From assembly GCA_030063045.1 (NCBI GenBank), contig JAQSEB010000066.1:124001-188000 (forward strand): a stretch of DNA of 64,000 nucleotides, in the 5' to 3' direction. How positions within the stretch are numbered: the first letter of the stretch is position 1; the number at the start of each line of letters is the position of its first letter. Below the pieces are notes generated by a model. That model was given only the letters and a program-made list of their open reading frames with translations, did not search any database and had not been told where the DNA came from. This document shows, in pieces, positions 35,101-46,854 of the stretch. The position numbers and the translations under genes are program-made. Origin of the DNA: Pratylenchus scribneri (taxonomy: Eukaryota; Nematoda; Chromadorea; Rhabditida; Pratylenchidae).

Positions 35101-38100
35101 GAATTCCATAAGGCATAATTTGTTCTTCAAATTGGAAAAGTCATTTAATTATAAATTTTGTCAATTTCTCATCGAAAATTTGACATTACTTCTTAAGGCC
35201 ATAAATTGTGGCCAAATTTTCCTATTTAAATTAAGCCTTCCCATGCCTAAATAATGTAAGCCTAAACCTATTAAGCTTTTTACTTCTTTTTTGGGGAAAA
35301 TATTTGGCTAATCCTTGCCAAATTTAAATATTTTTAATTAATCCTTAATCCAAAGAAACAAAGAATTGGAAAATGGCAATTTATAAAATAATAAAAATTA
35401 TTAATATTTCAGACAATGTCTGCAATTGTGGAAAATGGAACCACTCCGAATAAAAACAACAATGTTTTGGCGGGCATCGGAAAGGCGACACCACACAAAA
35501 AAGCCGGGAATGGAGGCGGTGGTGGTCTATTGCCAAATGGGAAGAAGACAAAGGGACGAGTAAAAATTAAAATGGAATACATTCACAACAAATTGAGGCG
35601 ATACACAACATTCAGTAAACGAAAAACGGGCATCATGAAGAAGGTGGGCTTGTTTTTTTTTATTAGAATGGAATTAAAACTTTCCGAAATGAAAATCAGA
35701 ATTAAAACTTTCCGGAAAGGAAATCAGAATTAAAACTTTCCGGAAAGGAAATCAGAATTAAAACTTTCCGGAAAGGAAATCAGAATTAAAACTTTCCGGA
35801 AAGGAAATCAGAATTAAAACTTTCCAGAAAGGAAATCAGAATTAAAACTTTCCGGAAAGGAAATCAGAATTAAAACTTTCCGGAAAGGAAATCAGAATTA
35901 AAACTTTCCGGAAAGGAAATCAGAATTAAAACTTTCCGGAAAGGAAATCAGAATTAAAACTTTCCGGAAAGGAAATCAGAATTAAAGCTTTCCGGAAAGG
36001 AAATCAGAATTAAAACTTTCCGGAATAAAAATAAACTTTCCGGAATAGGCGAAAAATTATCCAACCCAATATTCATTCATTAATCAATTGTGCTTCAGGC
36101 CAATGAATTAGCCACGTTGACTGGCACCCAAGTGATGTTGTTGGTTGCCTCCGAAACTGGGCATGTTTATGCGTATGCCACCAGCAAATTGCAACCAGTC
36201 ATTCTGTCCGAGCCAGGCAAACAACTCATTCAACGATGTTTGAGTGCACCGGATGGTCAGTTGCTTTTTTATTGTACTTTTTAATTATTCTACTGAGTCT
36301 TTGATTAAAATTTAACCTTAAAATTAGCTAAGGATAGGTGAAGAACGGTTTAGAGTACTTATATACCGAGTTTTTAACCCATATCTCAATGAGGATTTAG
36401 TCAATTTTTGTAACCAATTTATCATTCTGAAGCTCTGAGTTTCCTTTTAAAAATTGGCTTATAATTTTAGAATTCAATTGTTTAACATTAATAAAATAAA
36501 TATCTCAAAATAGAAATATCAATTGTCTTTCTCTTTTCTTTCCTTCTCCTTCCGATACCGTAATCCCTCCTCCTCTTCCTCCCTCATTCATTCCTTTTTT
36601 GGGAAGGGAGAAGGGAGGGAAGGAAAGGAACCAATCCCCAAGCCCCGAGGGAAGGGCGAAACCAAAGAAAGGCAGGCGAGAATTTTGAAGAGGGAATAAT
36701 GGAAGAATAAAATCAATTTAAAATAGGATATTTAGAGGAAATGCAATATTTTTTGAAGGGAGAAAGGGCTAAAAAGGATACTTATTTTTGGGTAAAAATT
36801 TTATGAAACCCCAAAAATTTGCAGATCAAGCCCAGGATTTGGCGCCCAGCCGAACGGAATTCACATTTGAGCCACCGGCAATGGGCTTGATTGGAGGAGG
36901 AGGCCAAGGAGGCAATAATAGCAATGTTGCCAATGGGCCCATAAATGGAGGATCGACGATGGGTCAACGAAAACGAAAGGCAACGGCGGCAGTGGCGGCA
37001 ACAATGATTGGCACCAGCGGAAATGCTTTTAATTCCACCGCCACTTCGTTGGTCAACAACAATTTGCTGGGAGGCCAAATCGATTCTTCTTCTCCGGCTT
37101 CTTTCTCTTCTGCTACTGGAATGACGGTGAGCGAATTTTAAATTTTGCCTTTTGTTTTGCCGCCTTCCTTTTCTCCCATCCAATTCCATTTTCGCAACAT
37201 TTCATAAAAATGGCCAGAAAAATGCAAATTTTTGAGGTCGGCAAAAAAATCTTTTGTTTCGCGCAAAATGGCCGCTAGCCACTAATTTGTGAGAAAATTG
37301 GACTAGAATGGAAATGAAGAAGCCGACAAAAAAGTTGTTTGAAAAGACAACAAAAAAGCAAAAATTGGCAAAAAAATACAAATTCAAATATTCCTTTAAA
37401 CATCAAAATCTATTTATAAAAGGGAAATATTTAATTTGCGGCAAAATTCTAATAGTTCCAAATCGATACATTTCCTCGAGACGCATTATTTTGGCTTAGA
37501 TTTAATCAATTCTAACTTATGGTTTTGAACCATTAAACCAAAATGGGTTTAAACCGTTTAATACCCTTTAATTTTGACAAACCCATTAAAAAATTATATA
37601 CCATTCAATGTGTTTTGACCAGCTCTATCCAATTGGGTATAAATTGTTTGGGAATGAAGGATAAACCTTTAAACCATTATAAATATTTTGGCAATTGAGC
37701 AACTCTATTATTATTTATTAATCATTACCATTCCTTTAATCTAATTTACTTTCCTCTCTTTCCAAATTCGTACAAAATGAGCTTAAAATTGCGACCACCA
37801 AATGTGCGTGTTTGTATATGCTCGCGCAAATTTTGGTACACGACTGCTGCTGATCGGTGGTCCCATCCTAAATGAAAATGGAGTACTCCCAACCCTCCAC
37901 AAATTGGGTAATGATGGACCAAAATTTTGGGCAGTAATAAAAGGCGATGGAAATGGATTGGAAGGCAAACAAAAGGAAGAAGAAGATGAAGTCGATTTTG
38001 GCCGACTTTTGTGGCTTTGTTGGGTCCTTTCGGAAGCTTCTTCTCCTTTTCCCTCTATTCATTCCAATTCGCCCTTTTCCTCCTTTCACAATTTGCTTGC

Positions 38101-41100
38101 TTCTTGGCCCATTTCTGCCTTTCTTGCGCACCATCGCCCTCCCCGTAAATTCTCGTTTTGGGGCCACCGGCTTTGGCTGCTCTTCCAATTCCTTCCAACT
38201 CCTTTTCCATTCCATTCCACCAAAATTCCTATGTTTACTTTTGCCTTTGCCTTTGGTTGGCGGCTGGTTCTCCTCCTCCGCCCAATTCAGGGAAATTCAT
38301 CGAAAATGGAAGGAAAGGGGCGATGAAATGTTGGAAAAGGGAAAAGAAGAACAAAAAAGGGACCGAAAACTTTTGTTAAAAAATTGAATTGAAAAATTTT
38401 GGGCGAATGAATGGATGAATGAAAAATTTAGTAAATTTTTTGACCCTTTTGGCGGCTGCCGATTTGTGCCAAGGCATAGAAACAATTTAGAGATGAATTG
38501 AAATGCATTTTTGGATTATTTCGGATGGCAAAATGGACGGCAAAAATTTTTTAATGCTTTTGAAATGGCCAAAGAAAGAAATGTTGGCACAAACTTAGTA
38601 TTATTTTAGGAAAATTGAATAAAACCTTTGTTTTATGCGGCATTTTTAGAAGGCAAAAAAAGACGAATAAAGCGGAAAATTTCTTGCTAAACCAGAATTT
38701 GCATTCAATCAAACTTTTAAAAATTTAGCCGAAAAGCTTGTAAAATATTTTCTGGCCATTTTTTATATAATATGTATAATATGTAAGAAAAAATATAGGC
38801 AAAAAAAAGCGGCATTTTTTCTAATAAAGAGGAAAGATTTGTACACTTTATGCCATTTTGGGATTTCTTATTAGCTTCGATCTCTCCCATTCTTCTTTCA
38901 ATTAAATTTCAAAAATTCAGGCATCCACACGAATTGGCCAACTTTTGAATGGAACCACCTCAATGGAATCATCCACCATCCAAAATGGGAATGAAGAAGG
39001 CGAATGCACGACTACAACAGCCCAAAGCAATTTTATGGCCAATTTTGAGGATTTATTCGGGAATGGAGGAGGCAGTGATCAATGTAAAAAGGCACGAAGG
39101 GAAGAGGCAAGTTTTTGAATGATTTTATATAAAAGATTGGGGGAAATTAGTATAGAAGGGGAAAGGAGACATTTGATTTAAGAAAGTTTTAATCTAAGTT
39201 CTTTCCGGTTGTTCCGGAAAGTTTTAATCTAAGTCCTTTCCGGTTGTTCCGGAAAGTGTTAATCTAAGTCCTTTCCGGTTGTTCCGGAAAGTGTTAATCT
39301 AAGTTCTTTCCGGTTGTTCCGGAAAGTTTTAATCTAAGTTCTTTCCGGTTGTTCCGGAAAGTTTTAATCTAAGTTCTTTCCGGTTGTTCCGGAAAGTTTT
39401 AATCTAAGTTCTTTCCGGTTGTTCCGGAAAGTTTTAATCTAAGTTCTTTCCGGTTGTTCCGGAAAGTTTTAATCTAAGTTCTTTCCGGTTGTTCCGGAAA
39501 GTTTTAATCTAAGTTCTTTCCGGTTGTTCCGGAAAGTTTTAATCTAAGTTCTTTCCGGTTGTTCCGGAAAGTTTTAATCTAAGTTCTTTCCGGTTGTTCC
39601 GGAAAGTTTTAATCTAAGTTCTTTCCGGTTGTTCCGGAAAGTTTTAATCTAAGTTCTTTCCGGTTGTTCCGGAAAGTTTTAATCTAAGTTCTTTCCGGTT
39701 GTTCCGGAAAGTTTTAATCTAAGTTCTTTCCGGTTGTTCCGGAAAGTTTTAATCTAAGTTCTTTCCGGTTGTTCCGGAAAGTTTTAATCTAAGTTCTTTC
39801 CGGTTGTTCCGGAAAGTTTTAATCTAAGTTCTTTCCGGTTGTTCCGGAAAGTTTTAATCTAAGTTCTTTCCGGTTGTTCCGGAAAGTTTTAATCTAAGTT
39901 ACTTCCGCTTGTTCCGGAAGATGTAATCTAAGTTCTTTCCGGTTGTTCCGGAAAGTTTTAATCTAAGTTCTTTCCGGTTGTTCCGGAAAGTTTTAATCTA
40001 AGTTCTTTCCGGTTGTTCCGGAAAGTTTTAATCTAAGTTCTTTCCGGTTGTTCCGGAAAGTTTTAATCTAAGTTCTTTCCGGTTGTTCCGGAAAGTTTTA
40101 ATCTAATTTCTTTCCGATTGTTCCGGAAAGTTTTAATCTAAGTTCTTTCCGGTTGTTCCGGAAAGTTTTAACCGTAAAGAATTAATTCCGCCTGTTTTCC
40201 GGAAAGAATTTTAATTGAATTAATTCTCACTTTCTTCAAATTAATTTTCTTCCAATTTTTTTGTAGGGTTTGGCTTCATTTTCGGCTGCCAATTCCCCAC
40301 AAAATGCATCGGCCGCTGCCACAATGATGGACAGCCAACAGCAAATGAAAACATTGAGGGAAGTTTTGAAGGCGGCCACCGCAAATCGACTTCAAATTCA
40401 AAAACAACAAAATGGAGGAGGGAAAAAAGCATCAACTGGAACATCGAAAGGGGCAAAAGCAACATCGATGGCACAACAAAAAGGGCCAAATGCTGGAATG
40501 GGTGGTGGAAATCAACAGCAGCAGGCAACAAACAGCCAACTTTTGGGTGCAGCTCTTTTGCCATTCCTCCTTCAAGGTGTGCCATTTTTGGGGGAATAAT
40601 TTATGGTTTAGGGACAATTTTGAGACCCCATCATCATCCTCATTTTTGGAAACATTTTTGGGTTGAATTTGGAAAATGATAATAGGACATTTAAGTACCG
40701 CCATTTCAATACATGCTGTCATTCTTTTGGCCATATCTCAGCAAGGAAGCAATTTTGGAAGGCGATATGGCATTTTGAAAGTTCTAAATGTCCTCTAAAA
40801 GTGGCTTTTATATTTTATAAATTTTAGAAAATTGAAAATAATTTACAAAATACGCAGCTTTTCCTCCAAAAATTTGGGTTTATCACATTCATTCAAAGCA
40901 TGTAATTTTTTAAAATATGGATTTCATAAATTTAAGAAAGCCAAAAATTTAAAGGGCACTTTGGGTTTTCCAATAATGTATCCCCTTCCCATATTGGCTA
41001 ATGCCTTATTAAGATATTGACAAAAGAATGGGTCTAGGTACTGAAATGGCGTTGCTGAAATGTCGCCTATCGATTAGGGGGGAAATAGAGTTTTAGGGCA

Positions 41101-43315
41101 ATTAGACAATTATCTTCTTCAGTCAAATTAGGGAGAACATTTTTGGTTAATTTAATAGAATTATTTTTTGGCCAATTTCAACCAAATTTGGGATTTAAAT
41201 GTGGCCATATGCTCTCTCAAATTTTGAAATTTAAATGTGGCCATATCCTTTTTTTGCTTCCAATTCATTATCCATTTTGCCTTTCACATTTAATTTTTAA
41301 CCCACTCCAATTTTCCCTGTAGCACAAATTCTCCCACATCAAAAAGCACCAATCAATAAAATTAACCTCAAATTTTTCCCCTTAAAAATAAATATTCATT
41401 TTCCTCTACTTAATAATGCACATTTTCATTTTCCTTCACAGGGTTCATTTCCTCCTCCAATTCCAATTCTTCCTCCACCAATTCGCCGACGGCATCAATC
41501 AATGGAAATGGCAAATTTTCCAACACCACAAATTGCCTCAACAATGTCCATTCTTCAAGGAGTACAGCAACAAAACAATCCAAAGTGTCGTCGATTTCAA
41601 CGGGAAACCAGCAAAATGCCAATGCCAATTCCGCCGTCTCCAATCAATTGCCACCAATTCTTTATCAAATGCCCCAGGGCGTTGTTTATGCAACTTCAAT
41701 GGATGATGGTGATGAAGGAGAGGAGGAGGAGGATGAAGAAGAGGAAAGGCATCAAATTGGCAGCAACAATGGGCAATCAGGTAAAATTTATTATTGCATT
41801 TCCCCACATTTATCCTTCCAATTTTATATACACAATTTACCCACACAACAATGTGCACTTTTTTGTTAATAAGGATACTCATCTTTTTTAGGGGCATCTT
41901 TTTTAAGGACATAAGTAATTTGGATAAATTAGGCTTCTTTATGATCCCAGTGCTCCGAAAGTTTAACCCGAGTCTAACCTAAATCCCAAAGCTAACTATA
42001 AGCCTCAATATTTTGTTATGGCCTAGAATTTAACAATACAAAAAGTTTTCGAGTGTTTTTTCCTAAATTAAAGATTTCTCGAAATAAATTATTGAAGTTA
42101 TTTATATGGCGAGTAAAGGTGAAAATGATTAAAAAGGAGAAGGAAATGCCCTCGGGTAAAAATTTATTTTTAAAAGGGAAAAATATGTTTAAAGCTATTT
42201 AACTTTATATTTAATTTAATAAATCCAAACATTAGCCAACAACCAATTTATAAAATTTATTATTAGGAATGGTAGGTAGAAGGACTAAAATTGGAATAAA
42301 ATAAAATTGCAATTTTTGGAAATATGAAATATGAAGGAGGGCGGGGGACAAATCCCCATATATAAAATTGCCAATTTCACCAAATAAATCCTCTCAAATT
42401 CCCACAGCAGCAAGTTGCATGGCCGCTGTGTGTTCTTCTGCCGCTGCTGGTACAGCATCAACAATTTCGGGGGCTGCTGGCAACAGTGGTGGATGCCAAA
42501 ATGGCAGCATTTCATCGTCCATAGCAGGAGGCGGGGATGACAATGGATTTGCCCTTCAGCAGCTCCTTTCCACAAGCATTTTGCCAACATTGACTGCTGC
42601 CACAATGACCCAACAGGTACCATCATTAATTAATAAATATTTTTTGCCATGTTTTTATGAGAAAATTAAGAATAGAAAACCAATGTTAATTGGGAATTTG
42701 ATGGGAAGGAAATGCTTTGTAATTGTAATTGTTAATTCTGTGTGTTCTGATTTGTAATTGCCCCAAATTGTAAATTCCGTCTGTTCTGATTTTGTAATTG
42801 CCCCAAATTGTAAATTCCGCCTGTTCTGAATTGTAATTGCCCTGAATTGTAAATTCTGCCTGTTCTGATTTGTAATTGCCCCAAATTGTAATTCTGATTT
42901 GTAATTGTAATTCTGATTTGCGATTGTAATTGTAATTCTGATTTGTAATTGTAATTCTGATTTGCGATTGTAATTGTAATTCTGATTTGTGATTATAATT
43001 GTAATTCTGATTTGTAACTGTAATTGTAATTCTGATTTGTGATTGTAATTGTAATTCTGATTTGTAATTGCCTCAATTTGTAAATTCCGCCTGTTCTGAA
43101 TTGTAATTGCCCTGAATTGTAAATTCTGCCTGTTCTGACATTTTGGGAGAAAACCATGGCAAAAGTTGAAGATAATTTGATAAAAAAAAATCAATGAAAA
43201 AGCCAAATAAAATTATTTTCCAATTATTTATAAAAAATTTTTGCAGATTTTGACGGCGATGAAAGGTGGCGGTGGCACTGAAAATTCGACCAGCCCAATG
43301 GAGGAAGATTGTTGA
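32105..43315 (+). CDS. unc-120: serum response factor, UNC-120 type MADS-box transcription factor, nine exons
   Basis: Exons: 32105-32437, 35413-35643, 36099-36255, 36825-37126, 38921-39106, 40267-40576, 41442-41780, 42408-42616, 43247-43315 (2136 nt, 711 residues). SRF binds CArG boxes; in nematodes it drives muscle genes. Residues 1-111 are Ser/Asn-rich, then strongly acidic (a run of about 15 Glu/Asp near 83-97). The MADS box starts at GRVKIKMEYIHNKLRRYTTF (159-178), continues SKRKTGIMKK, then across intron 2 ANELATLTGTQVMLLVASETGHVYAYATSKL, and the SAM region ends at SAPD. The remaining 470 residues are low-complexity (Gln, Asn, Ser, Gly, a second acidic run), as in SRF activation domains. 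All introns are GT-AG except intron 5, which has an excellent GC donor (GAG|GCAAGT). Phases agree throughout. Introns 2, 5 and 8 hold minisatellites; others hold MITEs. Fragments of this gene are scattered at 45, 52 and 59 kb. Confidence 0.97.
32485..32790. mobile_element. MITE family A copy in SRF intron 1
   Basis: CCATTCTTCGGTCATATCTC, CGAGGCATTAGCC, GGCGATATGCCATTTGAAAG, TGAGTGTAATAAAG core, then TGTCATATCGCCTTTCTG and TGGAATATGGACAAAAGA. Confidence 0.88.
33715..34310. repeat. imperfect duplication inside SRF intron 1
   Basis: About 33715-33915 and 34165-34310 share in order ATTTGGGTCCGGAAAC, AACAAATTGG, GCGACACATTCC, CACTCAAATTGG, GGGCGGGCATATAT and GCTAATTTGAGAAG. Non-coding. A shared regulatory block is possible but unproven. 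Confidence 0.7.
35675..36050. repeat. 28 bp minisatellite in SRF intron 2, about 12 copies
   Basis: The unit is AATTAAAACTTTCCGGAAAG plus GAAATCAG. It contains the perfect palindrome CTTTCCGGAAAG. The same unit builds the larger array at 58262-59222. Confidence 0.95.
36370..36490. mobile_element. degenerate half copy of MITE A in SRF intron 3
   Basis: CCATATCTCAATGAGGATTTAG, GTAACCAATTTATCATTCTGAAGC and CCTTTTAAAAATTGGCTTATAA follow the left-arm order of family A. The right arm is not seen. Confidence 0.55.
37480..37690. mobile_element. MITE family B copy in SRF intron 4
   Basis: GAGACGCATTATTTTGGC, TTCTAACTTATGGTTTTG, AAATGGGTTTAAACCG, CATTCAATGTGTTTTGACC and CTATCCAATTGGGTATAAAT match the other B copies. 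Confidence 0.86.
39180..40180. repeat. 35 bp minisatellite in SRF intron 5, about 28 copies
   Basis: The unit TTTTAATCTAAGTTC is followed by CTTTCCGG, a five-base TTGTT, and CCGGAAAG, so every unit can form a perfect 8 bp stem hairpin. Units are nearly identical, with a few variants (GTGTTAATC, TACTTCCGCTTG), implying recent homogenisation. It ends in a short ATTCCGCCTGTTTTCCGG module. Confidence 0.96.
40720..41030. mobile_element. MITE family A copy in SRF intron 6
   Basis: CATTCTTTTGGCCATATCTC, GGCGATATGGCATTTTGAAAG, AATTTGGGTTTATCACATTC, then AATGTATCCCCTTCCCATA and TTATTAAGATATTGAC. Slightly diverged. Confidence 0.85.
42720..43140. repeat. mixed 39 bp / 25 bp minisatellite in SRF intron 8
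   Basis: Blocks of the 39-base unit (GTAATTGCCCCAAATTG plus TAAATTCCGCCTG plus TTCTGATTT) flank blocks of the 25-base unit (GATTTGCGATTG plus TAATTGTAATTCT). The two units share the join TTCTGATTTG. Confidence 0.93.
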
Positions 43316-44491
43316 TGATTGGCGCAAATTTACATACAAATTAATTTGATATTATTTAAATATTATTTCCAAGACCAATATTTGCACATTTACTTCCCTC
43401 TCTAAATGATCATTCAATCCGCATATTATTCGCTAGTTTTTGATTGCTTAAGTGTCCTTAATTGAATCTCTTTGACCAATTTTCCCACTTTTTTGTTGCC
43501 TTTTTTCAATGTCCAAATTTGTATTTTTATTTCTTCCAAAAATGTTCATTTAAATATTATGTAAAAATGGAAATATTAAAAAATGTAATAAATTATGGAT
43601 TCGGTTGCCAAAGGAGAGGAAAAATATTTGCGAACTAGTTTTGCTCCTCGCAGAATCTCTTAAAAAATCATAATGGCTGTGAAAAGAATGGACTTCAAAA
43701 AAGTAATAAAGGAAGCATTGAAATCTATGAAGCCAATTACTGTCCATCACAAACATATTTTTCTCGATGACACAACTGACCAGCTTAAAAGATTCTGCCA
43801 ACTTAATTGATTTCAAGGGAATAAGAGAATGCATATTTCCAAAAGTGGAATCCGAAATTTGAAGTCAAATGTCAGCAAAGGAGGAAGGCATATTTGCCGA
43901 AGAAATTCTCTGATCCTCGGAATGGTGGATTCATTATCAAAGTAAAATTGAATTCAATTTGGAAAAAGATGGTGATGTTATCGCTGATTTGCGATTGTAA
44001 CCATTATATTTCGTTCATTGCATTCTATTACAGAGATCACATCAAACATCAGATTTGATGAATCAGCTTTTGTCTCTCCATATTTTTATTCTGTCCATTT
44101 CCCAGCTAGAATTATTCTCCTCACTTTCATAATTCATCACTTTTGCCCAAGTATATTTTCCTACATCACTTTTCAAACTAATTGGAATAAATCTATTTTA
44201 TTCTTTTTGCTGAAGGAAATTGGGAAATAAACCTAATTGGGAAAAGCCAAAACCCCAAAATCCGTTGGGGGAAAGCAATTAAGGGCATTTTTATTTGCCT
44301 CATTTTATTTCATTTCCAATCTTAATATATCTTAATATGCAAGGGAAAACTATTTTTTATTTCATTGAAAGAAGCATTCCATTCTCCTCTTCACATCCCA
44401 AATTTTTCCTACTTTTTCTCCTTTTATTTCATTTAAATTACAATTGAAAAATAATTTTCAATTCGCTTTCAGCTTTGTGAAACAAACCAAA
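43316..44491. other. intergenic between SRF and the first charged-helix gene
   Basis: About 43600-43930 holds short plus-strand open stretches, for example one of 45 codons from 43674 (MAVKRMDFKKVIKEALKSMK start), separated by stops; this may be a decayed exon but I cannot name it. From about 43980 the sequence is the upstream block shared with the other charged-helix genes. A TTTCAG acceptor lies about 20 bases before the ATG at 44492. Confidence 0.5.
43980..44235 (+). repeat. duplicated upstream block, copy 1
   Basis: Contains GCATTCTATTACAGAGATCAC, CATCAAACATCA, GAATCAGCTTTTG, CTCTCCATATTTTT, CCCATTTCCCAGCTA-type and TTTTCCTACATCACTTTTC blocks, ending with TTTGCTGAAGGAAATTGGG. The same order recurs at 50940-51150 and 53578-53790, and its 3' half at 46280-46380, always upstream of a charged-helix gene. 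Confidence 0.8.
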
Positions 44492-44734
44492 ATGTCCGAG
44501 GAACTGAGACGTTCACAGGAGGCCCTGAGGCAGGCTTTGGAAGAACGTCGGCGAGTGGAAGAACAAATTGCCCGCGATTTGGAAGCTCTTCATCAACGCG
44601 AAGAAGCAATTCGCCAACGGGAAGAAGCAATTCGCCAATGGGAAGATGAACGGCGCCGACTTCTCGAACGCACTGGATGGGCTCGATTCCGGCAACGCCG
44701 TCGGGACGATGATCAGCAAGGCGGACAACAGTGA
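44492..44734 (+). CDS. small Arg/Glu/Gln-rich helical protein, family member 1
   Basis: Single coding exon, 80 residues. I do not recognise the family. After MSEELRRSQEALRQAL the sequence runs LEALHQREEAIRQREEAIRQ and on, a seven-residue repeat (R-E-E-A-I-R-Q) with one hydrophobic position per heptad and dense opposite charges, which predicts a long single helix or weak coiled coil. The C-terminus ends RRRDDDQQGGQQ. No signal peptide, cysteine or membrane segment. The start is the ATG about 20 bases after the CTTTCAG acceptor; an upstream in-frame extension would begin before that acceptor and is rejected. Five relatives follow within 13 kb, with the most conserved parts at the leader, the MS-acidic start, the heptads and the QQGGQQ tail. 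Confidence 0.72.
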   Translation: MSEELRRSQEALRQALEERRRVEEQIARDLEALHQREEAIRQREEAIRQWEDERRRLLERTGWARFRQRRRDDDQQGGQQ

Positions 44735-45644
44735 ATGCCGGATAATGAAATGAATGGATGGATGATGTGGGAAGAAAGAATAATAAAACAAAAGTGATGG
44801 ATGATAAATAATAAATTGTGTTGGAAAATCTTATTTAAAATTCTTTTCTAATTTACTATCCTTAATAAAATGCCATCTTCTTATATTGATATTTTTTAAT
44901 TTTATTGCCTTGCCTTCTTGCTTCCTTTGACCTATTAGCCAAAATTAATTGAAAAGCAGATGTCTCGAACGTATAGGGGTAAAATTTCTTGATTCTAAAT
45001 ATTCAAAGATTGCCAAATTATTTGACTAAATTTCGAAAAGAGGAATTGAAATAATTAATGAGTGAATGGATAGGTATGAAGTGAAAAAATTTTTAATTCA
45101 TGTTCATGACTAAATATTCCGGAAAGTTTAAATTCCGCCTGTTTTTCGGAAAAGACGATGGATAGATTGGAAGGCAAACAAAAGAAAGGAAAAAAGTCGA
45201 TTTGGATTGACTTATTAAGGCTTTGTGGGTCCTTTCGGAAGCTTCTTCTCCTTTCCTTTCATTTATCCTCACAATTTATGCTTCTTGGCCATCTCCCCAT
45301 CTTTCTGTCTTTCTTGTGCATCATTGCCCCTTAAATTCTCGTTTTGGAGCCACCGGCTTTGGCCTCTTCCAATTCCACCAATTCCATGTTTACTTTTACC
45401 TTTGGTTAGCGGCTGGTTCTCCTCCACCCAATTCAGGGAAAATTTCATCGTCTACATCAGCAGAGGTGGGGACATTAATGGATTTGCCCTTCAGCAACTC
45501 CTTTCCACTAGCATTTTGCCAACATTGACGGCTGCAACAATGACCCAATAGGTACCATCATTAATTAATAAATATTTTTTGCCATGTTTTTATGAGAAAA
45601 TTAAGAATAGAAAACCAATGTTAATTAGGAATTTGATGAGAAGG

Positions 45645-45960
45645 AAATGTGTAAATTCCGCCTGTTCTGATTTGTAATTGCCCTAAATTGTAAATTCCCT
45701 CCAATTCTGATTTGTAATTACCCCGAATTGTAAATTCCTTCTATTCTGATTTGTAATTGCCCTAAATTGTAAATTCCGCCTGTTCTGATTTGTAATTGCC
45801 CTAAATTGTAAATTCCTTCTATTCTGATTTGTAATTGCCCTAAATTGTAAATTCCGCCTGTTCTGATTTGTAATTGCCCTAAATTGTAAATTCCGCCTGT
45901 TCTGATTTGTAATTGCCCTAAATTGTAAATTCCCTCCAATTCTGATTTGTAATTGCCCTT
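45645..45960. repeat. 39 bp minisatellite in the SRF pseudogene, 8 copies
   Basis: Units of GTAATTGCCCTAAATTG plus TAAATTCCGCCTG (or CCTTCTA, CCTCCAA) plus TTCTGATTT. It lies where SRF intron 8 has its mixed array, but lacks the 25-base unit type. Confidence 0.93.
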
Positions 45961-46025
45961 TCAAATTATATACTGTATCGCCTTCCAAAATTGGTTATTT
46001 CCTTTTTGAGTTATGGCCAAAAATG
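45958..46025. mobile_element. MITE family A right-end fragment
   Basis: ATACTGTATCGCCTTCC, AAAATTGG and TTGAGTTATGGCCAAAAAT match only the terminal ~60 bases of the right arm. It interrupts the pseudogene copy of SRF intron 8. Confidence 0.75.
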
Positions 46026-46854
46026 ACATAAATATAATTAATTGTCAAATTTGGATATCTTTTAATAAGTTAGGAGAAGACAATCATTGAAAAAACCAAA
46101 TAAAATCATTGTCTAATTTTCACATTTTTGCTGATTTTGACTGCAATGAAAGGTGGCACCGAAAATTCGACCAGTCCAAAGGAGGAGGATTGTTGATGAT
46201 TAGCGGAAATTTACATACAAATTAATTCGATATTATTTAAATATTTTCGAGATCAATATTTGCACATTTATTTCCTTTTCCAAAAATCACTTTTGCCCTG
46301 AAGTATTTTCCTACATCACTTTTCAAACTAATTGGAATAAATCTATTTTATTCTATTTGCTGAAGGAAATTGGGAAATAGAAATAGACCTAATTGGGAAA
46401 GCCAAAACCCCAAAATCCATTGAGTAAAAGGAATTAAGGGTATTTTCTATTTTTATTTTCCTCATTTTATTTAATTTCCCGATCTTAACATTAAATCCTA
46501 TCCTTTCCATACATCCATTATGGAAATCATCATTCCATTTAAAAACCAGTAAATTGTTGAATGGATTGAGTGGGCAAATCGAATTTAAATAAGCACTTAA
46601 AAGCCATATCATTTTCATTTTTTAGGGTCGATTGGGCCAATAGAATTTTAAAAAGCACTTAAAAGCAATATCATTTTCAATTCTTTTCCAATCTAAATAA
46701 AATTGAATTTCCATCAATAAATATCAAATAGAGACCATTTTCCCCAATTTTTCCTACTTTTTCTCTGTTTATTTCATTTAAAATTACAATTGAATTGATC
46801 AATTTAAAAATTGTTTTCAATTCCTTTTCAGCTTTGTGAAACTCTATTCAAAAA

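Larger units (their letters stand above)
45158..46205 (+). pseudogene. rearranged copy of SRF intron 4, exon 8, intron 8 and exon 9
   Basis: 45158-45450 matches SRF intron 4 (about 37945-38291). At a shared TTCATCG it jumps to exon 8 (about 42508-42616 matches to 45552). The copy then follows intron 8, including a minisatellite, and ends with exon 9 at about 46135-46195. Exon 8 reads CAATAG where the gene has CAACAG, creating a stop at the junction. The acceptor before exon 9 is TTGCTG instead of TTGCAG. It therefore cannot be spliced like the parent gene. Similarity continues into the SRF 3' flank. Confidence 0.9.

Noticed and set aside
43674..43930. Short coding-like stretches on the plus strand
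   Set aside because: Stops separate each piece and no family could be named; recorded only as a possible decayed exon.
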